A DNA stretch of 12,756 nt from Bolinopsis microptera (taxonomy: Eukaryota > Ctenophora > Tentaculata > Lobata > Bolinopsidae): contig NW_026971966.1 in the NCBI RefSeq assembly GCF_026151205.1, positions 1 to 12,756 on the forward strand, read 5' to 3'. The position numbers and the translations under genes are program-made. Shown piece by piece: positions 1 through 11,067 of the stretch; the first letter of the stretch is position 1, and each line of letters starts with the position of its first letter. Below the pieces are notes generated by a model, which had not been told where the DNA came from, made no database searches, and saw nothing but the letters and a program-made list of their open reading frames with translations.

Positions 1-372
1 AAAAATTTTTCCTTTTAATTTCTTTTTTTCGCGGAAACCACAACTGCATTTCCCCCAGGTACAAAAAAATAATCTCACCTTTTAGAGTACCCGGTTAGAG
101 TACCGGTAGAAAAAAAAAGGGAGGGGTTAAAAGAAGTTTTTATAAGACTGAATTTAATTATCAATCTAGCCATTCAGAAGTACAGACTTGAGGCTATATT
201 ATTATATGGTTTTAAAAAGTTACAGGTTCAAGAAACATTTGTTGATTACGTCACGCCCAGCCGGATCAACTAGAGAACTAGTTACAGCGGAATGTCAGCT
301 AGCATTAGGGAGGATTTATGTAATCCCCTTCATCGAGCTATCAATCAATAAGTCCGACTCATTTAATTTAAT
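1..372. other. AT-rich non-coding left flank, no gene seen
   Basis: Mostly AT-rich sequence with normal run lengths. The only open frame of note (188-379, plus strand, TTG start, 63 codons) has no recognisable domain, no plausible start context and no partner genes, so I treat it as chance. A slightly GC-richer patch at 241-330 carries SpeI- and NheI-like words (ACTAGT, GCTAGC) but no recognisable gene. I see no RNA gene or promoter that can be defended. Confidence 0.6.
83..107. repeat. short tandem duplication, 13 + 12 bp
   Basis: The words TAGAGTACCCGGT (83-95) and TAGAGTACCGGT (96-107) lie head to tail and differ only in the length of one C run (3 against 2). It is either a small replication-slippage duplication or a sign that run lengths are unreliable already at the left end of the window. 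Confidence 0.6.
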
Positions 373-484
373 CTACTAATTAGTGATGTAATAATGTTTA
401 ATTAGTGATGTAATCTACTAATTAAGTGATGTAATATGTTAATTAGTGATGTAATTACTAATTAGTGATGTAATATGTTAATTA
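373..484. repeat. alternating ~20-bp tandem repeat (A/B dimer units)
   Basis: Five full units and one partial unit share the core TAATTAGTGATGTAAT; the third unit carries an extra A in the core. Unit starts are 373, 393, 415, 436, 456 and 475. The leader alternates: CTACTAATTA in units 1 and 3 (TACTAATTA in unit 5) and ATGTTAATTA or AATGTTTAATTA in units 2, 4 and 6. The true period is therefore a dimer of about 41 bp, built from two diverged 20-bp monomers. The core has ATTA and TAAT at its two ends around GTGATG, a near-dyad. This is a minisatellite-like array; no function can be assigned from sequence. Confidence 0.85.
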
Positions 485-1200
485 AAGAAGTGTGTAGTTA
501 CCAGGTACTAACTACTATAGTAGCGGTGGCTCTAGTAAAGGGGGGATCAAAGGTGTCGTAATACACTGTCGCTCCCTTTCATCCAACTTAAAAAACTCCC
601 CCGTCTTACCGGGGAAAAAATACGTTAAATTAAAAACGTTAAATTCATCTTAATCAAGCGATTTAATTTGTTTATTATTAATTATTAAGTTACAGTGGTT
701 CTGGTTTAAATTGTAGTGATGACTTAATTCTAAATAACTATTTATAAAAATAGCGCATTAAAACCCATTGTAATAACTGCTTATATGTAATATTCCCAGA
801 TGTACCAATTGAAATATAATAAACCATTTCTCTAACATAGGAAAAACGTACTTAATAATTAGTTAATTTATGTAATTACTAATTTTAGTAATTACTATTT
901 TTAAAACTGATTACATTAGTTGGTCCGTTTTTTTAAAATTAAACAGCGTCGCGACATCCAAAAGTAAACTTCCCCTTAGCTATAAGAGAAATGAATATTA
1001 AACGACAGATTTTTATTATAAATATTTAAATAAAATAATATTAAAATTAATTAAAATAACCCTAAATTATACTTAAATTTTAAAACTTAATTTTACAGAG
1101 AATTCCTTTAATATACTTTTCAATTTCCCCAAAACGGCTGAGATTTTTGGAATGAATTTTTTCTCTGACTCCAGTCCCTGAACTAACCAAGTTTTGAAAA
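485..1200. other. AT-rich non-coding DNA, no gene seen
   Basis: The stretch is dominated by A/T words with stops in all frames and contains no recognisable domain or RNA. Minor structures: an inverted pair CCCCG (599-603) / CGGGG (610-614) with a 6-nt spacer followed by an A run, and a direct repeat ACGTTAAATT at 622-631 and 636-645. Neither is strong enough to be called a terminator or regulatory site in what looks like eukaryotic DNA. Confidence 0.6.
622..645. repeat. 10-bp direct repeat ACGTTAAATT
   Basis: ACGTTAAATT occurs at 622-631 and again at 636-645, separated by AAAA. This is a simple local duplication with no evident role. Confidence 0.5.
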
Positions 1201-1900
1201 GTTACCGATACGTCCCCCCCCATGGTGGTAAGGTTATTTAATAAATGAATACGAAAAAAAAAAAAACAACAAACCTAACTAGCAACCGCAAAAAATCAAA
1301 CCAAAAATGTACGAATATTTTTCATATTATTAAATTAACCTCCCCCCTAAACCAAACCCAGTTTTTCCCAGTCTTAAACCCTCAACTACTCGAACAGGTT
1401 TTCTAAGTTTTTTTCCGTACGTGACGTCCCACGACAAGGTGTAACCCTTTGGAAATTTACAAAAAAAAAGAAAACCCCACCCACCCCCCTTTCCCGCGGG
1501 TGACAAAACTGTTTTCTGGAAATGAAGAAAGGCCCGACCCCCCCACTTAGTACAAAAAATAAAAACCTGTGTTTTTGGGAAAAAATAATGAAAACCCCCC
1601 CCCCCCCCCCCTCCCCCCCCGGGACAGGATACCTGGCAAAAAAGATCACACTGAAACTAAATAGAGACCTATTTGTATAAGAAAGTTAAAAATATAACAA
1701 GCATTAATTTTTCAATAAAATGGTAAATAAAATCAACGGTATCCTCAAAACTTTTTCATTCAATATGTCAATTAATATGGAATTGGCCCCCAAATCAAAA
1801 CCAATAAAAACGGTGTTGGAAGCTAAAATAAACCCAAAAGAATCAACACAAGAAACCCCTGGACCACCCCAAAAACCCCCTCCCATGTAAAAAAAAAGTA
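1201..1900. other. transition zone with increasing single-base runs, no gene seen
   Basis: Normal-looking words (for example around 1400-1440 and 1640-1800) alternate with long single-base runs, such as the 17-base C run at 1595-1611 followed after one T by eight more C. The minus-strand open frame over 1386-1649 is made largely of G, F and V codons read through these runs and shows no domain. A 56-codon plus-strand frame at 1720-1890 lies in the cleanest part and is discussed as a finding, not called as a gene. Confidence 0.55.
1595..1620. repeat. poly-C tract (17 C, T, 8 C)
   Basis: A run of 17 C at 1595-1611, a single T, then eight C to 1620. It lies at the edge of the run-inflated region and its length should not be trusted. 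It contributes the glycine string in the minus-strand reading of this stretch. Confidence 0.7.
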
Positions 1901-4900
1901 ATAAAAATTTTTTAAAAAAGTAAGGGAAAATAAAGTAAAAAAAAGTAAATTTACCAAAGGAAGGAGGGGGTTTGGAACACGGGCTTTTCCCATCTTGCCC
2001 GAGAAACAGCAAGTTCCCCTGTAGGTGCCCACCCCCCACACCCCCACCAGCAGGGGGGGGTTTTGTAAAAAGGGTTTTTAAAAAGACAAGGGGGGCCAAA
2101 AAAAACCCGGGGGCCCCCCCCAAAAAAAACCTCCCCCCCAACCCCCAATTCCCCTCTGGGTTTTAATGGAACCCCCCGGTTTTACGGGTTTTTTTGGTTT
2201 TTTTTTATTTTAAATTCCCCCGAAAAAAAATAACGGAAAACCCAAGGGGGGGAAGTTTTTTTTTTTTTAATGAAAAGTACCCCCCGGGGGGGTTGTTTTG
2301 GGAATTAAAAGGGCCCCCCCCGTGCCCCCAAGTTTTTTCCCCACCCCGGGTTTTGTTTTAAAAATTAAAAAACAGGCCCGGGGGCCCCGAACCCCCAAAA
2401 AAGCCAGCCCTTGGGAGGGGGAAATTAACCCCTTTTGGCCCTACCCGGGGGGGTTAACCCAGAAAAAAAGAAGGGGGAAAAATGTCTGGTTTTTTTTCCC
2501 CCTTTAATTTCCCCCGGGGGAAACAATTTAATTTTGGGGAAAAAATTTTTTTCCCTACCCTTTTCATTTTAAAAAAAAATTACCTTTAAAATTCATCCCT
2601 TTGGGGGGGTTTTTTTTCCCTGGTTTTTTGCAGTTTAAACCCGAAAAAAAAAATTTTAAATCCTTTTTTTCCCCCTTCCCCCCCGGGGTTCCCCCCCCCC
2701 TAAATTAAAACAGGAAAAGCCAAAATGGGAAAATTTTTTTTTTTTCGGAAAAAAATCAAATTACCAAAAAAAAAAAGTTTTTTAAAGGGACTTTGGGGCC
2801 AAAAAATTTTTCCAAAATTTTTTAAAACCCAAAAAAAAAAATAACCAACTTGGGGGCCCCCCCCTAAAACAAAAAAAAAGAAATTAAACCCCCACCCCTT
2901 TTTTTTAGTTTCCCCCCCCCCCCAAAAAATAGGGGGAAATAAATTTTAAAGAAACCCTTTTAGCTTAAAAAGCCCAAGGGGCACCCCCTTCCCTAACCTT
3001 TAAACCCGCCTTTAAAAGCCCGGGCCCCTCCCCAAATAAAACTCCCCTGACCCGGGTTTTACCCCAAAAAGGAAAGTCCCCCCCTTAAAAAAAGGGGTTT
3101 TCCTTTTTAAAGGGTAAAAATTTTAAAAATGTAATTAACATTTTAACCCTTTAAAAAAATTTTTAAAATTATTTTAAAAAATGGAAAAAACTGGTTTTGT
3201 TAAGTTCCAAAGAGAATGTTTTTTCCCCTAAAATAAAATTTTTGGGAAAAATCCCCTTCCATTTCCCCCCGGGGTTTTTTAAAAACGGGGGTTTTTTGGG
3301 GGGGAAAAAAAAATTAAAACTTTCCCCCTTTTTTTTTAAAAATCCCGTAAGGGAGGGGGAAAAAAATTGGGAAAAAAAATTCCCAAAAAAAAGGGTGCAA
3401 AAAAAAATAAAAAAATTTGGTGGGCTGGAAAAAAGCCCCAAAAAAAGGGCCCGGGGGAAAATTTTCCCAAAAAATCCCCCCCCCAAAATCGGCCCCTTTT
3501 AAAAATGTACCCCTCCCCAAAATGGGTTTTACTAAAAAATTTTTGGGGAAATTAAAAGGCCCCCAAACAAAACTTTAAAAACCTTTTTTTTAAAAATTTT
3601 AAAATCCAAGGGAAACCCAAAAGGTTGGTATTTTTGTTAAACCAAAAGGGAAAAGTTTTAAAAAAAAACAACGAAAGCAAAAAACAAACAAAAAAAATTT
3701 TTTAGTTTTATAAAAAATATAAAAATAATTTAAAAAAATTAAAAAAAAAAACTTTTGGGAAAAAAAGGGTTTTTTTCAAGGCCAAAAAAACATGGAAAAT
3801 TTTTTTGGGAACCCCCGGGAATAAAATTTTAAAACCCAACCAGGAAACGTAAAAAAAATTTTTTCCCCCAAGGCCTGGAAAAAAAAACCCAAAAAAAATA
3901 TGGTTCCCCGAATTAAAAGGAAACCCCCCCGGTTCCCCCTTTTAAAAAGGGAAGTTAAATAAAAAATTAAAATTTTCCCGCCCAAAATTGGCCCCTTTGG
4001 GGGCCCCCCTTTCCCCCCTCCTTGGGGGGTCGTAAAAAAACATGCCAAGATGTTCCCCCCCAAAAAATCCTCAAACCACGGGAAAACAATACGGCCCCCT
4101 AAATAAAATTAAAAATTATCCCCCCCCCCCGGGAAAAACCCCAAAAAGGGGGGGGAAAAGGGTTTTTAAAATTAAAATAATTTTTTAAAAAAAACGGAGC
4201 AAAAAAATTTGGAAACGAAAAAATTTAAACAAATTTTAATTTTAAAAACATTTTTCCGGTTGGGGGAACAAACCCCAAAAATTTTTTAAATTGTTTTCGG
4301 GAAAGGCCCCGGTGAAAAAGGGGGCCCCCCCCAAAAAGGGGGAAGGGAAAAAAAAAAAAATTGGGGGCCCCCCAAATTTAAAATAATCAATAAAAGGGGG
4401 TTTTGGTTTCCCCCAAAAAAAAAGACAGGGTTTTTAAAAATTGTTTTAACCCCCCATGGTGGGTTTTTTAAAAAAAAATTTTTTTTTGGCCCCCCCTTTT
4501 TAAAACCCCCCGGCGAAAACCGGTGCCCGTGGGGGTTGAAAACTACGAAAAAACCCCCAAATCCCCCCGGGTTTTAAATTGGGGGGTTTAAAATAAAAAT
4601 TAAAAGCCCCCTTTAAAAAAAAAAAAAAAACACAAAAACCAAAGGAAATTACCCGCATTTTTAACCCCTGAAAAACTTTTAAAAAATTCTCTTGGGAACC
4701 CTGGGGTGAAAATTTAAATAAATTTTTAAAAAAAACCCAATTTACAATTTCCCCCAGTTTTTTTTTTGGCCCCTTTTTTTTCCCCCAAAAAGAAAACCTT
4801 TTAATCCGGGGGAAACCCCCGGTTTAATTTAAAATTTTTTCCTTAAAGGGGAATTTAAAATTAAACCCGGGAATTAAAAATTTCCCCCTTTAAACTTTAA

Positions 4901-5232
4901 AAAAATATTTTAATTTTTTATTTTAAGGGCCCCGTTTTTGGGCCCAAACCCCCCTTTTTACTGATTAAAATAAATTTTTTTGGGATTTTGGGAAACCCCT
5001 TGCCAAAAAGCAGTGGGGGACCCCCCCTTTGGGGGGGACCCCGGGGGGAATTTTTTTTATAAATTTAAAATTATTAAATTTTAAAATGGTAAAAATATTT
5101 TTTAAAGGGGGGAGACCAACCCCCCGTTTTGGGAAAAACTTAAAATGTTGGAAAAAATAAAGGAAAAATTAAAAATTTAAAAGTTTTCCCCCCGGGTTTG
5201 AGTTTAAATTGCATTTTCCCTTTTGGAAAAAA

Positions 5233-5267
5233 GGCTTTTACGTTTAACCTTTTACTAAACGTAAGCC
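5233..5267. repeat. inverted repeat / potential hairpin inside the degraded region
   Basis: The left arm GGCTTTTACGTTTA (5233-5246) and right arm TAAACGTAAGCC (5256-5267) are reverse complements except that the left arm has two extra T in one run. They are separated by a 9-nt spacer. With runs collapsed the arms match exactly. This is one of the few places in the central region with varied sequence, so it probably reflects true underlying DNA. No function is implied. Confidence 0.55.
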
Positions 5268-8200
5268 GCGCTTTAAAGGGAAATAAAACTTTTAGAAAAA
5301 ATTTTTTTTTTTAAATTATAAATCTTCCAAACAAAAAATTCCCAACTTTTAAAAGGGGGGGGGGGAAAGGGGGGAGGGGGAATTTTTAAAATAGGGGGGG
5401 GGGGGTTTTATAAACAAATAATAAAAAAAAATGTTTTTTTTTTTTTTAAAAAAAAGGGAAAAAATTAAACCTTTTTTTAAAAAATTTAACCCCAAAATAA
5501 ATGGAAAATGGAAATGGAAAAAGTAGAAAAATTTTTAACCCCCCAAAAGGAAACCGCTTAAATTTCCCCAACCCAAAAAAATTCAAATTTTTTTTTAAAA
5601 AAGGGGGTTTTGGGTTTTTTTAACATTAACCCAAAAAACAATTTGGGTTTTTTTTTAAACAAGAAAGAAAAACCCGGCCCCCAAAAAAAAAAAAATAAAA
5701 CAACCCCCCCTTTTAAAAAAAAGGGGCCCAAAAATTTTTGCTACCAAAAAACTATAAGTTAAATATGAAAAAAAAGGGAAAATAGCGGGGAAAAAAAAAT
5801 TAAAACAAATGGAATGTAAAGAAAATTAAAAAGTAAAAAATAAATTTTACCAACCAAAACATTTACACCAAAGGGCCCCCCCCCCCCAAAACCCTTTAAG
5901 GAAATTTTGTTGGAAAAAACCCCTCCTAAAAAAAATTTTAAACCCCTAACAAACCCCAAAAAAAAAGTTTTTTTGGGAAATTTAAGCCTCTAAAAAAAAT
6001 AAACCCCCCCACACAAAAGAAAAGTTTTAAAGTTTTTGGGGAACCCCTAAAACCCCCGGGAAAACAAAAAGGAAAAATTCCCCAAAAAAGTTTGCCCCCC
6101 GGGGAACGGGTGGGGAAAAAGAAATTAACCCCCAAAATTAAAAGACCCCCCTTTATTACCCCCCCCCACCAATTTTTTAATTTTACCCCCCCACCCAAAA
6201 AAAACCCCCTTGGCGAAGCTACCAAGCCCAAAAAAAAAAAAACAACCCATTTTTTCCTTTTTTTTTTAAACCGGAGACGTGGGGGGCTTTAATTTTAAAC
6301 GTTTTTCGGAAATAAAAACCAAACCCAAAACCCAAAATTTTTCCCCTTTCAAAAAAACAAAACCCTTTTTTTTTGGGAAAAAAACCCAAAGGGAATTTGG
6401 AAAAAGGGAAACCCCCGGAAGAAAAAAAAAAAAAGGGGGGAAGATCGGGGCCCCCCGAAAAAAGGAAAAAATTACCGGGAAGGGGTAAAGGGGGAAAATA
6501 ATTCTAAAAAATAAATAAACGCGGAAAAAAATAAACCAAGGGGGAAACCCCCGGTTAAAAAAATTAGCGTTCCCTCAAAAAATTTTTGGGGAAAAAACGC
6601 CCCCCCCTTTTAAAAAAAGGGGCCCCCCCCCCCTTTTAACCGTTCCCCCCCCTTGGGGGTTTAAATTTGGGGAACCCGGGAAAAAAGCTGTTTGGCCCCC
6701 TTGGAAAAAAAGCAATAAATTTTTTTTTTTGTTTTTAATGTTAAGGGTTTTTTTTTTTATAAAATTTTAATTTAAAATTTTTCCCTTTATAATTCCCAAG
6801 GGGAGAATTTTTTAAAAAAATCCCCCGGTTCCCCCCGTTTCTTCTTTTAAAAAAAAGTTTTTTGAAAATTTTTATTAATTTTAAATTTAAAAAAAAAAAA
6901 GGGGTTCCAACCAAAAATTTTGGAACCCCCAACTAAGGTTCCCCCCCCTAATTTTTAAAAATCAACTTTGGAAATTTTCCTGGGGTAAAAAATACAGAGG
7001 GGGGAAAATTTATTAAAAAAAGGGGGGGGAAAAATGATATGGGGGCAAAGGAATTTTTTTTTTGGGGGGTTTTTAAAACCCGTAAAACCCCTTTTTGGAA
7101 AAAAACCCCCCTAATTAGTAAAAAAAAAAAATATTTATTTTTCCCACCCAAAAGGGAAAAACCCCAAAAAAATTGGGTTTTTCCCAAAATTTTTAAAAAA
7201 GGGTTTTGTTGGTTTTCCCCCCTGAAAATTTTTTAAACAACGGCCCCAGGTCCCCTCAAAAGGTTTTTTAAAAATTGAAAATTTTTTTTTTAAAATTTAA
7301 TTTTTAAAAGTAAATAAAACCCCAAAAACTGTTTTCCCCCTTTCCCATGACCCCCAATTTGGTTTAAAAAAAATAAATCAAAATAAAAAAAAAATATAAA
7401 CCAAAAATATTGAACCCCGGGGGGAAAAGCCCCCTTTTCGTAAAGGCCCAAAAATGTTTTAAAACCCCAAGGGGAAAAAGGGGAAAAAAAAAACCCAGGG
7501 GGTTTTTCCCCTTTCAACCCCGCCCACAACTTTTTCCTTTTTGTTGGGGTTTTTTAAAGTTCCCCCAAAAAAAATTTCGGTTACAATAAAGAAAACCTTT
7601 TTTAAATAATTAGGGGTTTTTTTTTTTTGGGTTTTTTTTGGAATTTCCCCCCCCAGTTTTTTCCAAAAAAGTGGGGTCCTTAAACCCCCCGGGAAAGGGG
7701 AAACCCTTTTTTAACAAACCCCAAAAACCCAAACCCCAAGGGTTTTTAAAAAACCCAAAAAAAGTTTTTTTATGGGAAAAAACCCACCAAACCCCCTAAA
7801 CGTCCCGTTTAAATTTTAAAAAACTAAAAATTAGAACTTAAAATTTAATTTGGGGGGGGGGGAAAAAATTTAACCACAAAACCCCCTAAATTTTTTCCCC
7901 CAAAGCCCAAAAATTTTTTAAAAAAAGCCCCAAAGAAAATTTCCCGGTTTTCCCCCCCAAATTTTTGAACTACAACTAAAAAATCCCAAAAAAAAATGGG
8001 AAATTTAAATAAAATTTTTAATAAATTTAAAAAGGATTAAAAAATTTTAAACCAAAAAGGGTTTTTTTGGGGGTTTTTCCCCCTTTCCCGGGTTGGTTTT
8101 AAAAAACTTTAAAAGGGTTTTTTTTAATTTTTCCCCCCCCCCCCTTTTTTTTAAAATTTGTTAAAAAGGGGCCCCCCCCTCCCCCCGGGGATTTTTTATT

Positions 8201-8534
8201 TTAATTGGGAATTTAAAACCCTAATTAAAAATAAAATAAAAATTTTTTAAAATTAAATTTTTTTATATTAAAGAAAAATTTTTCCCTAACGGTTTAAAAA
8301 AAACCCCTTTTAAAATTGGGAAATTTAAAAAATTTGGGGAAACCTTGAATTTTCAGGAATTTTTCCCCCAAAAAAAAGAAAAAAAGGAAAAATTTAAAAA
8401 AGGGAAAAAACCCCCCTTCCCTGGCCCAAATTTTTGTTTTTAAATTGAAAAAAATAAAACCCAACAAGGGTTTTAATTTCCCCCCAGGGTCCCATTCCCC
8501 CAAACTAACCCAAATTTCCCCCGGGGGGCAAATT

Positions 8535-8550
8535 CCCCCCCCCCCCCCCC
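8535..8550. repeat. poly-C tract, 16 C
   Basis: An uninterrupted run of 16 C, embedded in the most strongly run-inflated stretch (about 8460-8700). It is noted as a marker of sequence quality rather than a biological element. Confidence 0.7.
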
Positions 8551-11045
8551 TTTTTTCCCCCCGGCAATCCCTTTTTCCCCCAAAAATTTCCCCCCCCCAA
8601 CAGTTTTTTTTTTTAAATTCCTCTCGTTTAACCCTTTCCCCAAAACCCCCCCGGGGGTGCCCAAACCCCCGGGAAATTTTCCCTTTTCTCGGCCAGCCCC
8701 CCGCCAAAAAAAGCTTTGGTTTTTTTTTTTTCTTTTGGGGCCCCAACCAAATCCCCTTTTTGAAATGGGGGCCCCCCAAAAAAGGAAAAAATTCAGTTTT
8801 GGAAAAGGGGTTTAGGAAAAAAAAACCCCCCTTCCCCAAAAAGATTCCCTTTCCCTTTGGGAAAAAATGGGGAAAAATTGGGTTAAAAGGGAAAAAAAAA
8901 AGTTTTTTTTTTTTTAAAAAATTTTGATTTTCCCCCTTTAAATTTTCCTTAAATTAAATTTTTTTTTGAAAAAGGTTTTTTTTAAATTTTTTTTATATTT
9001 TAAAAGGTATAAGTACCAGAAAAATTTTTAAAAATTCCCAAAACTTCCCCTTCCGATTTAATTTTATTTTCTTTCCTAAAGGGAAACAGTGGGGAAAACC
9101 CCAAAACCAAATTAATTTAAAAAAAAAAAATAGGATTTAAAAATTTTTAAAAAGGGAAATTTTTTTTAAAAAAATCAACAATTTTTTTTTGAATTTTCAA
9201 AAATTTTTTATAAATTTTTTTAAAGGGTATTTTGTTGGTAAAAAAATTTTTGGGATTTGGCCCAAAAAAGCCCACAATTTAAAAAGAAAAACCAAAAAAA
9301 ATTCCCCGGGAAAAACCCACAAAAAGGCCCAAAACCAAAACCCAAAACCCTTATTAAATTTTTTCCCCCCCCTAAATTTTCATTAAAAAAACATAAAAAA
9401 AAGACCCCCGCCCAAATTTAACCAAAGCTAATGGTTAAAAAAAAAATTCCGGGGATTAAATTCCAAGGGGAAAGCCCATCCCCCATAAAGTGTTCCCCGG
9501 GCGGGGTTTCTTTGGGTTTCCCCCCGGCCCCTTGGAAAACTGGGCCCCAAAAAATTTTTTCCCTTTCGAACCCCTCAACCCAAAATTTCTTTTTAAAAGG
9601 GGGGCCCCCCCAAAATTTTAAATAGCCAAAACCAAAAATTTGGTTCCAAAAACCCTTTTAAAACCCCAAAAAAACAAAAATTTTAAAAAGGCCCCAAAAA
9701 AAACGAGAAAAGGGCCTTTAAAGGGGAATTTTCCCGACCCCCAACAGAATTTAGGGAAAAAAAGGGGGGGCCCCTTTAGGCAACTGGGGCCCCCATGTGG
9801 CCCGTCCCTCCCCGAAATTTAAAATTAAGGGGGGCCCAAAAAACCCCCCAAAAAAAAACCCCGGCCCCCCCCCCCCCCCGCCCCAAAAAAAACACCCAAA
9901 AATTGGGGGAAACCCTAACCCCCTTTCATCGGTTTTAAAACCCCGGCCTTTAAAAACCCCGATCTTTTTATATGTAAATTTTAAAAAATTTTGAAAGCTT
10001 GGGAAAAAATGGGGCCCCCCCGTTAGAACCCTGGTTTTTTTGTTTTACGTCCCCCCAACAGTTTGGTCCCCCCCCCCTTTATATCCCTCCCCTTTTTTAA
10101 ATTTTTTTGGTTTTCCCCCCAAAAATGCATTAAAAAAAAAATGGTTTTTCATCGTTCCCCCTTTTCCCCAAGTTTTAAAAAGAACCTTCCCCCCCCCCCC
10201 CTTTAAAAATTTTTTAATAGTGGAAAAAACGAACCCCCAAATTTCCCCCCAAAAATTATTCCCCCAACCCAAATTGGGGAAAAAAGGAAAACAGGGAAAC
10301 CCCCCCAAAATTTTTCCCCCCACTTTTGGTTTAAACAATAAATTTTAAAAAAAATAAACCAATTTTAAAAAACACTTTAAATTCCCATTTTTTTTTCAAA
10401 AACCCCCCATCACCTTTTTAAAAAAAAAATAAACAAATAAAAAGAAAACCCCGGTTTTTAACCCAAAAGAAAAAAAGGTTTAAAAATGCCCCGGGGAAAA
10501 ACCTTACCAAAAAATTAATTTTTTCCCCCCTTTTTGGGCCCCCCAAAAATGGCCCCCATTTTTCGTTGGCCCAAAAAGGGAAGGAAAGAAACCCCCAAAA
10601 GGTATTTTGGGGTTCTAAAATGCTAAAAAACTTTTTAAATTTTTTAAATTTTTTTACATTAATTTAAAGCTTTCCCCCAAAATTTTAAAAAAAAAAATTT
10701 GTTTCCCCCCCAAAATTTTTTCCACCCTTTTTAAAAAGAATAATTTTATTCAAATTAGGGTCCACCCCCAGGAAACCTTTTTGGGGAAGTATAAAGAACC
10801 CCCAAAAAAAAAAAATTTTTTGGGAAAAAAATTTTTTGGAAAAAAAAAAAAAAGGAAAAAAAATTTTTTTTTAAAAAAAAAAAGGAAAAAAAAAAATAAT
10901 GGGGAAAAAAGGGAAACCTTTTCCCGTAAATTTCCTTTTTTACTTTAAAAGGGGTTTTTTTAAAATCCCCGATTTAAATTTTGGGGGTTTTTGGGTTTTT
11001 CCGGGAAAAAATATAAATTCGAGGATAATGGGCCCCCCCCACGGT

Positions 11046-11067
11046 CCCCCCCCCCCCCCCCCCCCCC
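11046..11067. repeat. poly-C tract, 22 C, longest single-base run noticed
   Basis: A 22-base run of C lies about 90 bases before the return to normal sequence. It accounts for the proline strings (plus) and glycine strings (minus) in the frames around 10899-11189, which are therefore not credible proteins. Confidence 0.75.

Noticed and set aside
241-560. Words resembling a cloning-vector polylinker (TGATTACG, CTAGAGAACTAGTT, GCGGTGGCTCTAG, GTAATACACT)
   Set aside because: Each fragment is short and interrupted, no full run of adjacent restriction sites is intact, and the order does not hold across the region. A UniVec search would settle it; a long gapped match would revive the idea.
599-620. 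CCCCG/CGGGG hairpin followed by A run, terminator-like on the minus strand
   Set aside because: The stem is only 5 bp, there is no gene to terminate, and the surroundings look eukaryotic.
1704-2166. Open frames on both strands (145 aa minus, 64 aa plus)
   Set aside because: They overlap, rely on Gly/Pro/Phe/Lys codons read through single-base runs, and show no domain.
4806-4822. Perfect hairpin CCGGGGGAAACCCCCGG, with similar words at 6406-6418 and 6540-6556, and an 8-bp inverted pair at 8650-8673
   Set aside because: In a region made of long G and C runs, such G-run/C-run pairings arise readily by chance and the run lengths cannot be trusted.
5355-5405. G-rich stretch that could suggest a G-quadruplex
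   Set aside because: The G runs (11 and 12 long) lie inside the run-inflated region, so their lengths are unreliable and no structural claim is safe.
10040-10348. Pair of roughly 100-aa frames on opposite strands
   Set aside because: They are mirror-image frames through C, G, T and A runs, with no motif and no credible start context.
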